From: Datura wrightii
Lineage: Eukaryota; Streptophyta; Magnoliopsida; Solanales; Solanaceae
Length of the DNA stretch: 64,000 bases
Direction of reading: 5' to 3'
Assembly: GCA_035772735.1 (NCBI GenBank)
Contig: JASDFA010000002.1
Coordinates: 5,270,001 to 5,334,000, forward strand
Position numbers and translations under genes: made by a program. Below are positions 33,624-44,437 of the stretch, one piece after another; position 1 is the stretch's first letter; each line of letters opens with the position of its first letter. The notes below the pieces were generated by a model. That model was not told the DNA's origin. It saw only the letters and a program-made list of their open reading frames with translations, and searched no databases.

Positions 33624-34824
33624 TGTCACATCCCACCTTGGGGGGTATGACGGGCACCTGGTGCCAGCTAGACTCTGGACTGCTAAATGGTCCATCCTAA
33701 GCACATCGGGTGCTTTGGCTGGCTCTGGCTCTGTTCCAAGAAACAAACCGGCTATATAACGAAAATAAACACAGCCTCCGGCCAACTGGCTTATAGCCAC
33801 CTGTACCTGTACTAACAGCTAATCAGACCACACTCATAACAAGGAACCTATGCGGGCCGACAAGGCCACCATGCTGTCTAGTCATCTGTAATATCAACAC
33901 AAGACTTGCACAATACTTAACATTTGACTCTGGGATTTCTATTACGGAGTCTATGTACTATATAGGGCTAAAACTACTAACTTGCCGAAGGAACTAACTT
34001 TACATACCTTAACCTCGGGTTATCCGACTGTCGGACGAGGCTCGGTCAATACTCCAGCTATTTCTCCCAACGGCATTCATATATACGTCAATTAATACTA
34101 AATATAGCTTTATTCTAAAGAACAACGTCACTTTCGATATAATTATAGCCTAAACTTAGGCTTATCGAAAGACGGTCAAAAACTCGCTATTTTTCAGAAG
34201 TCCAGAAGGGAGAAGTATTCACTTCACAGCTAGGAGCACATAGACACTAATTTGGAGTAATTTTACTTACTTTGGTTCGGTAGCTCGACGATTCGCCGGC
34301 CGTATTTCGCGAAACAAAAACCGTAGAAATGCTCTCTGCTGCTAAATACCTCGGTATCTGAGGTTAATTTGGGTTTGGACTACGTTTGGCAGCGTAATCG
34401 AACGATTATTTTCCAATTTCTCCGTCTTCTCTCCTCTCTGCGTTTCATGGAATTTCCAAGGGAAATTATCACTAATCAAAGGGAAGACTTATCCTTAGTA
34501 AAGGAGGTGGTCACTAATTAAAGAAAATTATTATTATTTAAAGGAGGTTATCATTAATTAAAGGAAATTATTATTAATTAAAAGAAATTATTATTAATTA
34601 AAGGAAATTATCTTATGGGAATTATTATTAATTAAAGGAGATTACATTACAAACCGAGCTCCATATACTTGGACACTATAAATCGCATTTTGCCTTGCGA
34701 CGCGCCGACTTGGCGCTTGTCCGATCTTTTTCCGGGCCTTTTTCTAGCATGCATGGCTTTCAAATATTCTTAACCAACACGTGAATAGGCCATCTATGTG
34801 CCGGAAATTTTACGGGGTATAACA
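33624..34824 (-). repeat. 3' LTR of T7, with a 1.5 kb internal deletion
   Basis: Plus-strand edges TGTCACATCCCACCTTGG and TTTACGGGGTATAACA. It is nearly identical to the 5' LTR (40096-42812) at both ends but jumps from ACACAAGACT (about 33902) to TGCACAATACTTAAC, a gap matching ~40375-41896 of the 5' LTR. It contains the ~20-bp A/T-rich tandem array. Confidence 0.9.
34470..34645 (-). repeat. A/T-rich ~20-bp tandem array in T7 3' LTR
   Basis: About eight degenerate units of ATTAATTAAAGGAAATTATT. The same array is in the 5' LTR at 42485-42638, so it predates insertion. It lies upstream of the likely start of transcription on the coding strand. Confidence 0.8.
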
Positions 34825-34843
34825 TTCTCCCCCCCCTTAAGAA

Positions 34844-34859
34844 CATTCGTCCTCGAATG
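34844..34859 (-). promoter_or_regulatory. Pre-PPT hairpin of T7
   Basis: Plus strand CATTCG-TCCT-CGAATG, perfect 6-bp stem, 19 bases from the LTR edge at 34824. The C-run at 34828-34836 between them is the polypurine tract on the coding strand. Confidence 0.75.
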
Positions 34860-35098
34860 AAATCTGCTATCTAGAGGACTTCTCAGCTTACCCAACTTAT
34901 TACTTAGAAAAATTTTGGCAGAGTTTCCCCTGTAATATGGACTACCCAAAAAATCCTGAAACACAGAAAAGTCCAATACAGGTACTCCACACAATACTAT
35001 AAAGTTCACTTGATTGCTAACATCAATCTTTCTCATTTCATACATATACAACTATAAACTACTGCATAAATAATAGTGCGGACATACCTGTCGCCCGA

Positions 35099-35923
35099 CT
35101 AAGCCTGGAACAGGTGAGGATATCTAGCTTTCATATCTTCCTCAGCCTCCCACGTCATTTCCTCTCGGTTCCTGTTACGCCATAATACTTTGACAGACGC
35201 AATATCCTTGGTTCTCAATCTGTGAATCTGTCTGTCTACGATAGCTACTGGAACCTCTTCGTAGGCCAGCTCTTCTGTAACCTGGATATCCTGGACTGGG
35301 ACTGCTCTGTACGGGTCTCCTATGCATTTCCTCAGCATAGACACATGAAAGACCGGGTGAACGGATTCTAGCTTTGGGGGCAAGTTCAACTCATATGCTA
35401 CTCGGCCTATCCTTCGACGAATCTGATAAGGCCCAACAAATCTCGGACTGAGCTTACCTTTCTTGCCGAATCTCATCACCCCTTTCATCGGAGACACTTT
35501 CAGAAATACCCAGTCATTCACATTAAACTCCAGGTCTCTGCGCCGTACATCTGCATATGATTTCTGGCGACTCTGTGCAGTCAATAGGCGTTCTCTAATA
35601 AGCTTTACTTTCTCCTCTGACTGCTGAATAATGTCTGGCCCAATTATCGCTGACTCCCCTGTTTCGAACCAGCCAACCGGCGATCTGCACTTTCGCCCGT
35701 ATAAAGCCTCAAAAGGCGCCATCTGAATAGCCGAATGATAGCTATCATTATAAGCAAACTCCATCAACGGCAAATGCTCGTCCCAGCTACCACCGAAATC
35801 TAGCACACACGCTCGCAGCATGTCCTCGAGCGTCTGAATAGTACGCTCAGCCTGTCCATCTGTCTGAGGGTGGATATGCTCAAATTGATCTGCGTTCCCA
35901 AACCCTTTTGGAATGACTACCAA
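35099..35923 (-). pseudogene. Integrase C-terminal half and chromodomain of T7
   Basis: Open for 274 codons: HPQTDGQAERTIQTLEDML with the third catalytic acid (Glu), APFEALYGRKCRSPVGWFE, SPMKGVMRFGKKGKL, RFVGPYQIRRRIGRVAYEL. A complete chromodomain-like end follows (HRLRTKDIASVKVLWRN, EEMTWEAEEDM, RYPHLFQA). The overlap with the upstream frame at 35917-35923 marks a small deletion that shifts the frame just before HPQTDG. Confidence 0.9.
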
Positions 35924-37119
35924 AATCTAGCTGTAAACTGTGCTCCTCTATCTGAAATGATGGATACGGGTACTCCATGCAACCTGACTATTTCTCGGAT
36001 ATACAACCTAGCATAATCTTCGGCCGAGAAGGTAGTTCTTACTGGTAGGAAATGAGCTGATTTAGTCAACCTGTCAACTATTACCCATATAGAGTCATTC
36101 CTGCGTCTAGTACGGGGTAATCCTGCCACAAAATCCATATTTATAGCTTCCCATTTCCAGAGAGGCACAGCTATATCCTGAGTCAAACCGCCTGGTTTCT
36201 GATGTTCTGCTTTCACCTGTTGGCAGTTAGGACACTGGGCTACAAATTCAGCAACATCTCTTTTCATACCTGGCCACCAGTAATTTTCTTTGATATCATG
36301 GTACATCTTTGTCGCGCCAGGGTGGAGAGAATAACGGGTGCAATGTACCTCGTTCATGATCTGCTGGCGGAGGCCTGAAATATTGGGAACACATAAACAA
36401 TCTTTACAACGCAGCACTCCATCCTCTGTTACCTGGAATTCTGGCTCTTTGCCTGGCGGAATATAATCTCTAAGCTGAACTAGGTCAGGATCCTCAAATT
36501 GTCGTTCTTTCACTTCCACGACTAACGATGACACGGCGGTGTTCTGAATTACCGCTCTATCGTCCTTTGTTTCAGCTACACGAACGGCTAGGCTAGCTAA
36601 TTGATGTATTTCCCTAACCAATTCCCGCTGCTCGGGCTGCAAATACGCCAAGCTCCCCATGGACTTTCGACTGAGAGCATCTGCTACAACATTAGCTTTT
36701 CCCGGGTGGTACAGAATGTTCACATCATAATCCTTTAACAGCTCCAACCAGCGACGTTGCCGCAGATTCAGCTCCCTCTGAGTAAAGATATACTGTAGGC
36801 TCTTGTGATCTGTGAAAATATCAACATGGATGCCATACAGATAATGTCTCCACATTTTCAAGGTGTGGATCACTGCGGCTAACTCCAGGTCGTGGGTAGG
36901 ATAATTCTTCTCGTGTTTCCTCAACTGTCTGGAAGTATATGCAATCACCTTACCATGTTGCATCAACACACAACCCAACCCAATGCTTGATGCGTCGCAA
37001 TATACTGAATAACCTTCTGTCCCTTCGGGCAAGGCTAGCACTGGGGCGGAGGTTAACCTATCTTTCAACTCCTGGAAGCTCTGCTCGCATGCCTCTGTCC
37101 ACTGAAACTTTGTTGCTTT
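35917..37119 (-). pseudogene. RNase H and integrase N-terminal half of T7
   Basis: 35917-37068 is open for 383 codons: YSVYCDASSIGLGCVLMQ, THDLELAAVIHTLKMWR and IFTDHKSLQYIFTQREL (RNase H). Then HCTRYSLHPGATKMYH with CPNCQQVKAEH (zinc finger), MDFVAGLPRTRR (Asp) and VPVSIISDRGAQF (Asp) of integrase. It ends at the frameshift. The segment before residue 1 follows a TAG at 37120-37122. Confidence 0.9.
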
Positions 37120-37998
37120 CTATGTCAGTTTGGTCAGAGGTGCCGCAATAGTCGAGAACCCTTCAACGAACCTCCTGTAGTAACCTGCTAAACCCAGAAA
37201 GCTACGGACTTCCGTCGGAGTAGTAGGCCTAGGCCATGATTTGACTGCTTCTATCTTCTGCGTGTCAACCTGTATACCAGCATCCGACACAATATGCCCT
37301 AAGAAGGCCACTGAATTAAGCCAGAATTCACACTTAGAAAATTTAGCATATAACTGGCGGTCCCTGAGGATCTGGATCACTGTCCGCAAATGAGTCCGGT
37401 GATCTGCTTTAGAGCGAGAATACACCAGAATGTCATTAATAAATACTATTACGAACAAGTCCAGGAAAGGTCTGAAAATACTGTTCATCAGGTCCATGAA
37501 TATTGCCGGGGCATTCGTCAACCCGAAGGACATAACCAGGAATTCAAAGTGTCCATATCGGGTCCTGAATGCTGTTTTGGGAATATCTCTCTCACGTACT
37601 CGAACCTGGTGATATCTGGACCGCAAGTCAATCTTGGAAAAATATCTGGCTCCCTGCAACTGATCAAATAACTCATCAATCCTGGGAAGCGGGTACTTGT
37701 TCTTCACTGTAACTTTGCTCAATAACCGATAATCTATGCACATACGGAGTGAGCCATCTTTCTTTCTCACAAACAGAACCGGCGCACCCCATGGTGAAGT
37801 ACTCGGCCTAATAAAACCTTTATCCAACAAGTCTTTCAGCTGCTCCTTTAATTCTCTGAGTCCTGCAGGAGCCATACGATAAGGAGGAATTGATATCGGC
37901 TGAGTGCCTGGTAACAAGTCAATAACAAAATCTATTTCCCTTTCTGGGGGAATACCAGGTAACTCATCGGGAAACACATGAGGAAACTCGTTCACCAC
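37120..37998 (-). pseudogene. Reverse transcriptase of T7, active site altered
   Basis: 292 open codons covering fingers to thumb: FPHVFPDELPGIPPEREIDF, GAPVLFVRKKDGSLRMCIDY, MSFGLTNAPAIFMDLMNSIF, YAKFSKCEFWLNSVAFLGH, RSFLGLAGYYRRFVEGFS. The catalytic box reads FINDILVYS: the first metal-binding Asp is Asn (codon at 37435-37437), where T4 and T6 have Asp. The frame ends at a TAG (37120-37122) present at the same codon in T6. Confidence 0.9.
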
Positions 37999-38517
37999 CG
38001 GAACAGACTGGAGTGTCGGAGATTCTGCTCAGACATCCTGAACTCTGACCAGATGGTAAATACATCCCTTAGATATCAATTTCCTCGCCTGAAGGTAGGA
38101 AATAAACCTACCTTTTGGCGTAGCGGTGCTGCCCTTCCACTCCCGCACTACTTCTCCTAGAAAGTGGAATCGGACCGTCTTGGTCCAACATTCAACATTG
38201 GCAAAGCACGACACTAGCCAATCCATACCCATTATGGCATCGAAGTCTATCATTTCTAACTCGACCAGATCTACTGTGGTCTGACGGTCAGCAACCTCTA
38301 CTGTACACCCCCGGTAAATTCTGCTAGCTACGATCGAGTCACCGACGGGTGTGGATACCGAAAAGGGCTGCTGTAATAATTCTGGTGCAATATTGAACTT
38401 TCGTGCCACAAACGGGGTAATATATGACAGGGTGGATCCTGGATCAATCAGTACATAAGCAGGGCATGAACAGATGGTCAGCATACCTGTTACTACATCT
38501 GGAGACGCCTCTGAATC
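37999..38517 (-). pseudogene. Aspartic protease of T7
   Basis: 38029-38484 is open: CPAYVLIDPGSTLSYITPFV (DPGS site), LLQQPFSVSTPVGDSIV and DFDAIMGMDWLVSCFANVEC, then the linker ARKLISKGCIYHLVRVQDV. It ends at a TGA (38029-38031) where T6 has Arg. Confidence 0.87.
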
Positions 38518-39879
38518 CTATTTGCCTGGCAAAGCATAAGTACAGCTTGAACCCGTACCTGAACTGGAGGCTCCCGATCTACCTCGGCCTCTTCCTGCTG
38601 AACCTGAAGGCCCACGCCCCGCTGAGGCTGCTGGGGCTCGTGGCCTTGTGGATCCCCTGTCCTGACTGCCTCTGCTCCCCTGACCTCTGGTCGGACAGTC
38701 TCTCATCTGGTGCCCCTCCTGCCCGCAAATATAACACCCCGTGGAGCCATATCTACAAGCTCCGGAGTGTGGTCGATTACAATAGGGGCAGGGTGAGGGT
38801 GAAAATCTACTCTGCTCTCCCCTTCTCTGCTGCGGGGAATCTACCGTTCTGAAACTGCCACTGGACCCTGACTGCCCTCTACGAACATACCTACCTCACT
38901 GCTGCTGCTGTGGAGGTGGGGGTCTAGGGGGTCTATCTGATAGTCGAGACCTGGGTCCTCTCTGAACTTCCCTCTGTATCTCATCTGGTCTATCTCTGTG
39001 GCGCTGTTCCTGACTGATCTGTCTACTACTCTGCTGCCGCTGTCTAAGGCCCTCTATGGTCTGAGCAAATGCCTGTACTCGGGCAATGTCCATATCCTCT
39101 CGCAGCGCCGCCGTCATACATGCCTCAATATACTCCGGATTCAAGCCCATGATGAATCTGTGAACTCTTGCTGGCATAGTATCAACAAAGGCTGGAGCAT
39201 AACGGGCTAAGGAGTCAAACTGTAAAGCATACTCACGAACACTCCTCGCCCCCTGCTCTAAATGTAGGAACTGGTCCATCCGGGCCTGCCGGATCTCTCG
39301 TGGCAAATAATGGTCTAGAAAGGCCTCCGAGAAGCTGGTCCAGGTTGGAGGGGTAACATCTCTCCCTCGAGACCTTTCCCAACTCTCGTACCACAGAATA
39401 GTTATATCTCTTAATCGGAACACTGCCAGCTCAACAGACTCTGAAGGGGTCACATGCATCACTCGAAATATCCTCTGCATCTGATCTAGGAAGTCCTGGG
39501 GGTCCTCTGCCGGATCTGACCCTGTAAACTGCGGGGGACCCAGTGCCAAAAATTCCCGGACTCTGGAACTGCCTGGCCCACCTGAAGACTCTGCTGCTAC
39601 AGGTGGTGCTAACTGACACTGTGCGGCCAGCATCTTTGCCATTATAACTACAGCGCTACGAACCTCCTGATCTGATGGCGAAGGCACAGGAGCTATCGGA
39701 GGCGGTGTCGTTTCGAACAGCTCCTGGTGAGAGGGGAACGGCTGAGAGGGCTATGATGAAGCCTCTATGTCACCCTCAGATCGGGCTGACTCTGTCTGAA
39801 TCTGAGGCACTCTGCTAGTGCCTTCTCCTGCTGCTGTGTCTAGCCTTCTACCTGTGGCAGGGTGTTGCTGATCTGCCAT
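38518..39879 (-). pseudogene. gag of T7
   Basis: ATG at 39879-39877 starts MADQQHPATGRRLD. An in-frame TAG follows about 45 codons later. 38896-39687 is open for 263 codons: SSRVREFLALGPPQFTGS, DPQDFLDQMQRIFRVM, FLDHYLPREIRQARMDQFL and MGLNPEYIEACMTAALREDM, ending in a Gln/Pro-rich run. The zinc knuckle CYICGQEGHQMRDC lies near 38700-38745. A Gly/Arg/Ser-rich tail ends at 38518. Confidence 0.9.
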
Positions 39880-40076
39880 TCTTATCTGTAGACAAAGAAT
39901 ACGATAAGTGTCAGGGACTCAACCCTATACTGTACTGCTCTATAGCACGACTGACTAATAAAGAAGAGTAGCCATCCTATTATGCCTTGCAGCCTCCTGC
40001 CTATAGTATGTGGTGCACAACACATCCATAGACAAGACTCTACTTAGCACGGCTTGCAGACTCCCTGGGACACGAC

Positions 40077-40091
40077 CTGGCTCTGATACCA
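40077..40091 (-). other. Primer-binding site of T7
   Basis: The coding strand reads TGGTATCAGAGCCAG, complementary to the initiator Met tRNA 3' end, 5 bases from the LTR edge at 40096. Confidence 0.87.
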
Positions 40092-40095
40092 AGTT

Positions 40096-42812
40096 TGTCA
40101 CATCCCACCTTGGGGGGTATGACGGGCACCTGGTGCCTGCTAGACTCTGGACTGCTAAATGGTCCAGCCTGAGCACATTAGGTGCTTTGGCTGGCTCTGG
40201 CTCTGTTCCAAGAAACAAACCGGCTATATAACGGCTGTAAACACAGCCTTCGGCCAATTGGCCTATAGCCACCTGTACCTGTAATAACAGCTAACCAGAA
40301 CACACTCATAACAAGGAACCTATGCGGGCCGACAAGGCCACCATGCTGTCTAGTCATCTGTAATATAAACACAAGACTACTGTAAGACTATGTGACCGGC
40401 AAGGTCACCACTACTATCAAACTAAGGCCTCACACGACCAACATAAACTGAAATGCTAAACAGCTACAGCAAACTGCACGGCCTCACACGACCGGCTCAA
40501 CTGACCACATCGAAATATATACAGACTGCAAGCCTCTAGGAATAACAATAGAAATGATCGGGACAGGGCCTCGACCTACCTGTACTGTACAAAAAGGAAA
40601 AGAAGCTACACCTATGGAAATCAGACTCCGGATGATAGGAGCTGAATACTCAATAGCTGGCTGGAATCACGAGGGATCGCCTCCTCGTCTATGAGTACCT
40701 GCAGGCAAGGAATGCAGTGCCCCACTGGGCGTCAGTACCACTGGTACTGAGTATGCAAAGCAACTGAAATAGTACAACTGAAAACAACTGAATAAATATA
40801 GCCTAACTAGCATTTCTGTATAGCAGGAGATAACTGAATCTGGAGAAGCTGACATAAACTGGATCGGGCTTTCTGTACTGATAAGGCAGAGGCGTACCTA
40901 TAGACGCAACGGCCTGCTGTCTAGTAGCTAGTATACAATATATATAGCACATAAATAGATATACAAGTAGCAAGCAAGAGCCAATACCAACCCCCATAAG
41001 CTGGATGGCGCCAAGCAAGCAAACAATATATATACCCCTACCCTGGTCAAAACCAACCAAAAATAAGTCACTCCACTCATCTACTCACTTCGGAGCTCCT
41101 CTGTCAGCCCCCTGGGTCTCCGGCTCGGGCCATAGACTCCGATATAAGCAACCGTGTCTGGGTTCGGAGGACTCCTGTGTAGACAGTAACAGATAGGGTC
41201 TGGATCCCCGGACACACTCAACGGGGCTACCTGAAACCGGAGCTACACCTGTAACAACTGAATGTACAGACAGTAACAGATAGGGTCTGATTCCCTGGAC
41301 ACTGCTCAACAGGGCTATCCGATACCGGAGCTGTACCTGTAATGCTGATCAGACTGCGATGGGGAAAGCTTCATCCCATCTTCGTCCAAGCTGGGGACGG
41401 CATGCCACTCCTTGGAGTGACGTAAAACCCACCTGCTCAGTGGGCGACACGATTACCAACCCAGGGGCGGCGAGGACGCTCAATAAGGTGCCCCCACACC
41501 ATAACAAGTCTCAACAAACAAATAGCACATATAAATAGCAAGCATGTATAGCTGAAAAGACTATCTGAAATTTAGCTTCTTGTTCTGATCTGTTTCTATA
41601 CTGAACTGATTCTTTTACTGATTATACTGATTCTGAAATCTCTGTTAACTGTATGGCTAATCTGTAGTCAAGATACTATCTGTCTGGATGACTAATCTGT
41701 AGCCATAACTGTCTGTCCATCTGATCTTTCTTTACTGACTTTTATTATGAAAATCTGTTTCTTTTTATTCTTACAACATGCTTGCTAATTACATAATAGA
41801 CTATACTGGATCTGAACTACTAACTTGCCCTTGGGCGCATGCTTTTCTAACTTTCAGACTAGATACGATATAACAACGCAAACTAGGTTTACTGAACTTG
41901 CACAATACTTAACATTTGACTCCGGGATTTCTATTACGGAGTCTATGTACTATATAGGGCTAAAACTACTAACTTGCCGAAGGAACTAACTTTACATACC
42001 TTAACCTCAGGTTATCCGACTGTCGGACGAGGCTCGATCAATACTCCAGCTATTTCTCCCAACTGCATTCATATATACATCAATTAATACTAAATATAGC
42101 TTTATTCTAAAGAACAACGTCACTTTGGATATAATTATAGCCTAAACTTAGGCTTATCGAAAGACGGTCAAAAACTCGCTGTTTTTCAGAAGTGCAGAAG
42201 GGAGAAGTATTCACTTCACAGCTAGGAGCACATAGACACTAATTTGGAGTAATTTTACTTACTTTGGTTCGGTAGCTCGATGATTTGCCAGCCGTATTTC
42301 GCGAAACAAAAACCGTAGAAATGCTCTTTGCTGCTAAATACCTCGGTATCTGAGGTTAATTTGGGTTTGGACTACGTTTGGCAGCGTAATCGAACGATTA
42401 TTTTCCAATTTCTCCGTCTTCTCTCCTCTCTGCGTTTTCATGGAATTTCCAAGGGAAATTATCACTAATCAAAGGGAAGACTTATCCTTAGTAAAGGAGG
42501 TGGTCACTAATTAAAGAAAATTATTATTATTTAAAGGAGGTTATCATTAATTAAAGGAAATTATTATTAATTAAAAGAAATTATTATTAATTAAAGGAAA
42601 TTATCTTATGGGAATTATAATTAATTAAAGGAAATTACATTACAAACCGAGCTCCATATACTTGGACACTATAAATCGCATTTTGCCTTGCGACGCGCCG
42701 ACTTGGCGCTTGTCCGATCTTTTGCCGGGCCTTTTTCTAGCATGCATGGCTTTCAAATATTCTTAACCAACACGTGAATAGGCCATCTATGTGCCGGAAA
42801 TTTTACGGGCTA
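40096..42812 (-). repeat. 5' LTR of T7 (2.7 kb)
   Basis: Starts TGTCACATCCCACC on the plus strand and ends TTTTACGGGC where the terminal GTATAACA is replaced by Athila DNA. It carries an 87-bp tandem duplication (41181-41345) and the A/T-rich array (42485-42638). Internal ORFs are passengers. Confidence 0.9.
41181..41345. repeat. Two-copy 87-bp tandem repeat in T7 5' LTR
   Basis: Copies start at AGACAGTAACAGATAGGGTC (41181 and 41268) and end in CACCTGTAA / TACCTGTAA, ~85-90% alike. The 3' LTR lost this region, so age relative to insertion cannot be judged here. Confidence 0.8.
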
Positions 42813-42935
42813 TAATTAATAATCGGTATAGCCATAGCTTGAATTGTCGAGCCAAAGTAGCTATGCGTGGATGTCCATTGAATGAGATGTGAGAGTATTG
42901 TTCGAGGACGAACAAGGTTCTAAGTGTGGGGTAAG
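42813..42935 (+). other. Athila 3' untranslated end (A3) before the LTR
   Basis: Matches 61930-62061 of A4: ATAATCGGTATAGCC, GCTTGAATTGTCGAGCC, then the hairpin and AAGTGTGGGGTAAG polypurine-like tract. It is the last piece of an Athila interior whose upstream part was lost to T7. Confidence 0.85.
42898..42915 (+). promoter_or_regulatory. Pre-PPT hairpin of A3
   Basis: TTGTTCG-AGGA-CGAACAA, perfect 7-bp stem, 20 bases before the LTR start at 42936. Same core and loop as the Tekay hairpins, with different but still paired outer bases. Confidence 0.75.
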
Positions 42936-44437
42936 TGATCTTGAGCAGAATTGCATGCCCAAGTGATACTCAAATGCTTCATTTCGACTTGTTTATCTAT
43001 CGTTATGTGTACATTCTCATGTTATTTTTAGTTAAATGTGAATTTATACTAAACCAACATGATTATTGTTGTTTTGCAGGAGAAAGGAAATTTTGGAAAC
43101 TAATATACATGTTGGTGAAGATTGGGAATGAACTTGGAAACAAGGAGTGGAAAATGACAAGGGAGAGAAGCAAAAATAGGGGCTCCGCGATGAGCCGTGT
43201 CATGCTGCCACCGCGGAGGTAATCTGCCTGGAGGAATTAATTTTGTCAATTACCAGTGGAGGCTCGCGTTACCTCCCTGACATGGAGGCAGTGCTCCACG
43301 ATACACTCCGTGTCACGTTGAGTACAATTATCTGGAACCTCAAGTTCAAGTGAAGGTGCACGATAGCACCGTGGCTCGGAGGCGAGGCTCCGCGATGCAA
43401 GTCGTGTAACATTGAGGTACATTTGCTGGGGAGCCGACTTCCAGTGAGGGTCCGTGATACCCCCGTGGCACGGAGGGAGTGTTCCGCAATACACTCCGTG
43501 CCAGGTTGCTTGTTATTCCGGAAAAAAATTCTCAAGAGTATAAACAGCACACTTACGTTTTATTTTAAACATTCTAACTTGGTTGAGCCAGAACGTGGGT
43601 TACAGGCAATTGAGAGAATGAAAATTCTAGGGTTCTTCTCTTTCTCTTTCTATTTAATCTCAATTGTTTGTATGAATTCTACTTATTTGATGATGTTTAA
43701 TCCACAAATGAGTGGCTAATTTACTTCTTGCTGAGGTTAAGAACAATTGTAGTGGAATGTAATTGTTGATCATTTCAGTTTTCATCTTTTCTTGAATGGT
43801 TGTTCTATCAATTCTTGTTTTTATTGCATTAATGTTTGGCCAATGTTAATGTATATCTAGAAATCCAATTTTGATTTTGAAAAGGAAAGAAATTGGAAAG
43901 ATGTGAATAGGTAGGATATGATCTTTTCTTAGTTTAGAATATTGAGAATTGATTTACATTCAGAATAGAAATATATTTGAAAGTCTTATTAGTCAATTAA
44001 GGAATCGGTTATGTATGGCTAGAGCATGAAATTCTTTTATCACAGAAATGTAGATTAAGGTTCATGATTCTTAAATTGGATAGGAGTCGAAAGATCCAAT
44101 ACATAGGCAATAATTCTTGGCTAACAACCAAAGAAAAGATTAGCTGAATTGAATCGATAAATTACTTCCCTGCATGTTTGGTTTAACCTCAGTTTGCTCG
44201 CTGCTATTTGTCAGACTCAAATTATAATCTAAACTTAGATTTTTGTTACTTAGTAAACTTAAATCTCAAAATATTGTTTAATTGGTTGTCTGCATTCATA
44301 AAGACATAGTTCACTGACGCTTAAGTTAATTAGTACCGTAGTTTAGTCCCTGTGGGATCGATATTTGGCTTGAAATAAGCCACTTTACTACTTGTTCGAC
44401 CATGTGCACTTGCGTGTAGTCACCACAGCACCGAACA
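42936..44437 (+). repeat. Athila LTR A3 (1502 bp)
   Basis: TGATCTTGAGCAG to GCACCGAACA. Nearly the same length as the LTR at 62062-63562 (1501 bp) and very similar throughout. It has a U3 region of four degenerate ~97-bp units around CTCCGCGAT/CTCCGTGTCACGTTG (43184, 43289, 43386, 43480) and a TATA box at 43539. Confidence 0.9.
43539..43547 (+). promoter_or_regulatory. TATA box in A3 LTR
   Basis: TATAAACAG followed by CACACTTACG, matching the A4 LTR (TATAAATAG, CACACTTAGG) right after the palindrome-rich repeats. Confidence 0.5.

Larger units (their letters stand above)
33624..42812 (-). mobile_element. T7: Tekay-like element, most complete copy
   Basis: Two LTRs, primer site, polypurine tract and all domains from gag to chromodomain on the minus strand. 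It is broken by stops in gag, protease linker and RNase H, a frameshift in integrase, and Asp to Asn in the RT active site. The right edge is merged with Athila DNA through a shared TATAA (42811-42815), with no target-site duplication visible. Confidence 0.92.

Noticed and set aside
37390..37671. Plus-strand ORFs opposite RT (37390-37671, 37430-37612, 29092-29274).
   Set aside because: Antisense shadows of the conserved RT coding sequence. They recur only because RT itself is conserved.
43423..43719. A ~98-codon plus-strand ORF that recurs in three Athila LTRs (43423, 54479, 62551).
   Set aside because: It lies wholly inside the LTR and spans the palindromic U3 repeats, the TATA box and R. 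Its persistence follows from overall LTR similarity. No protein family features.
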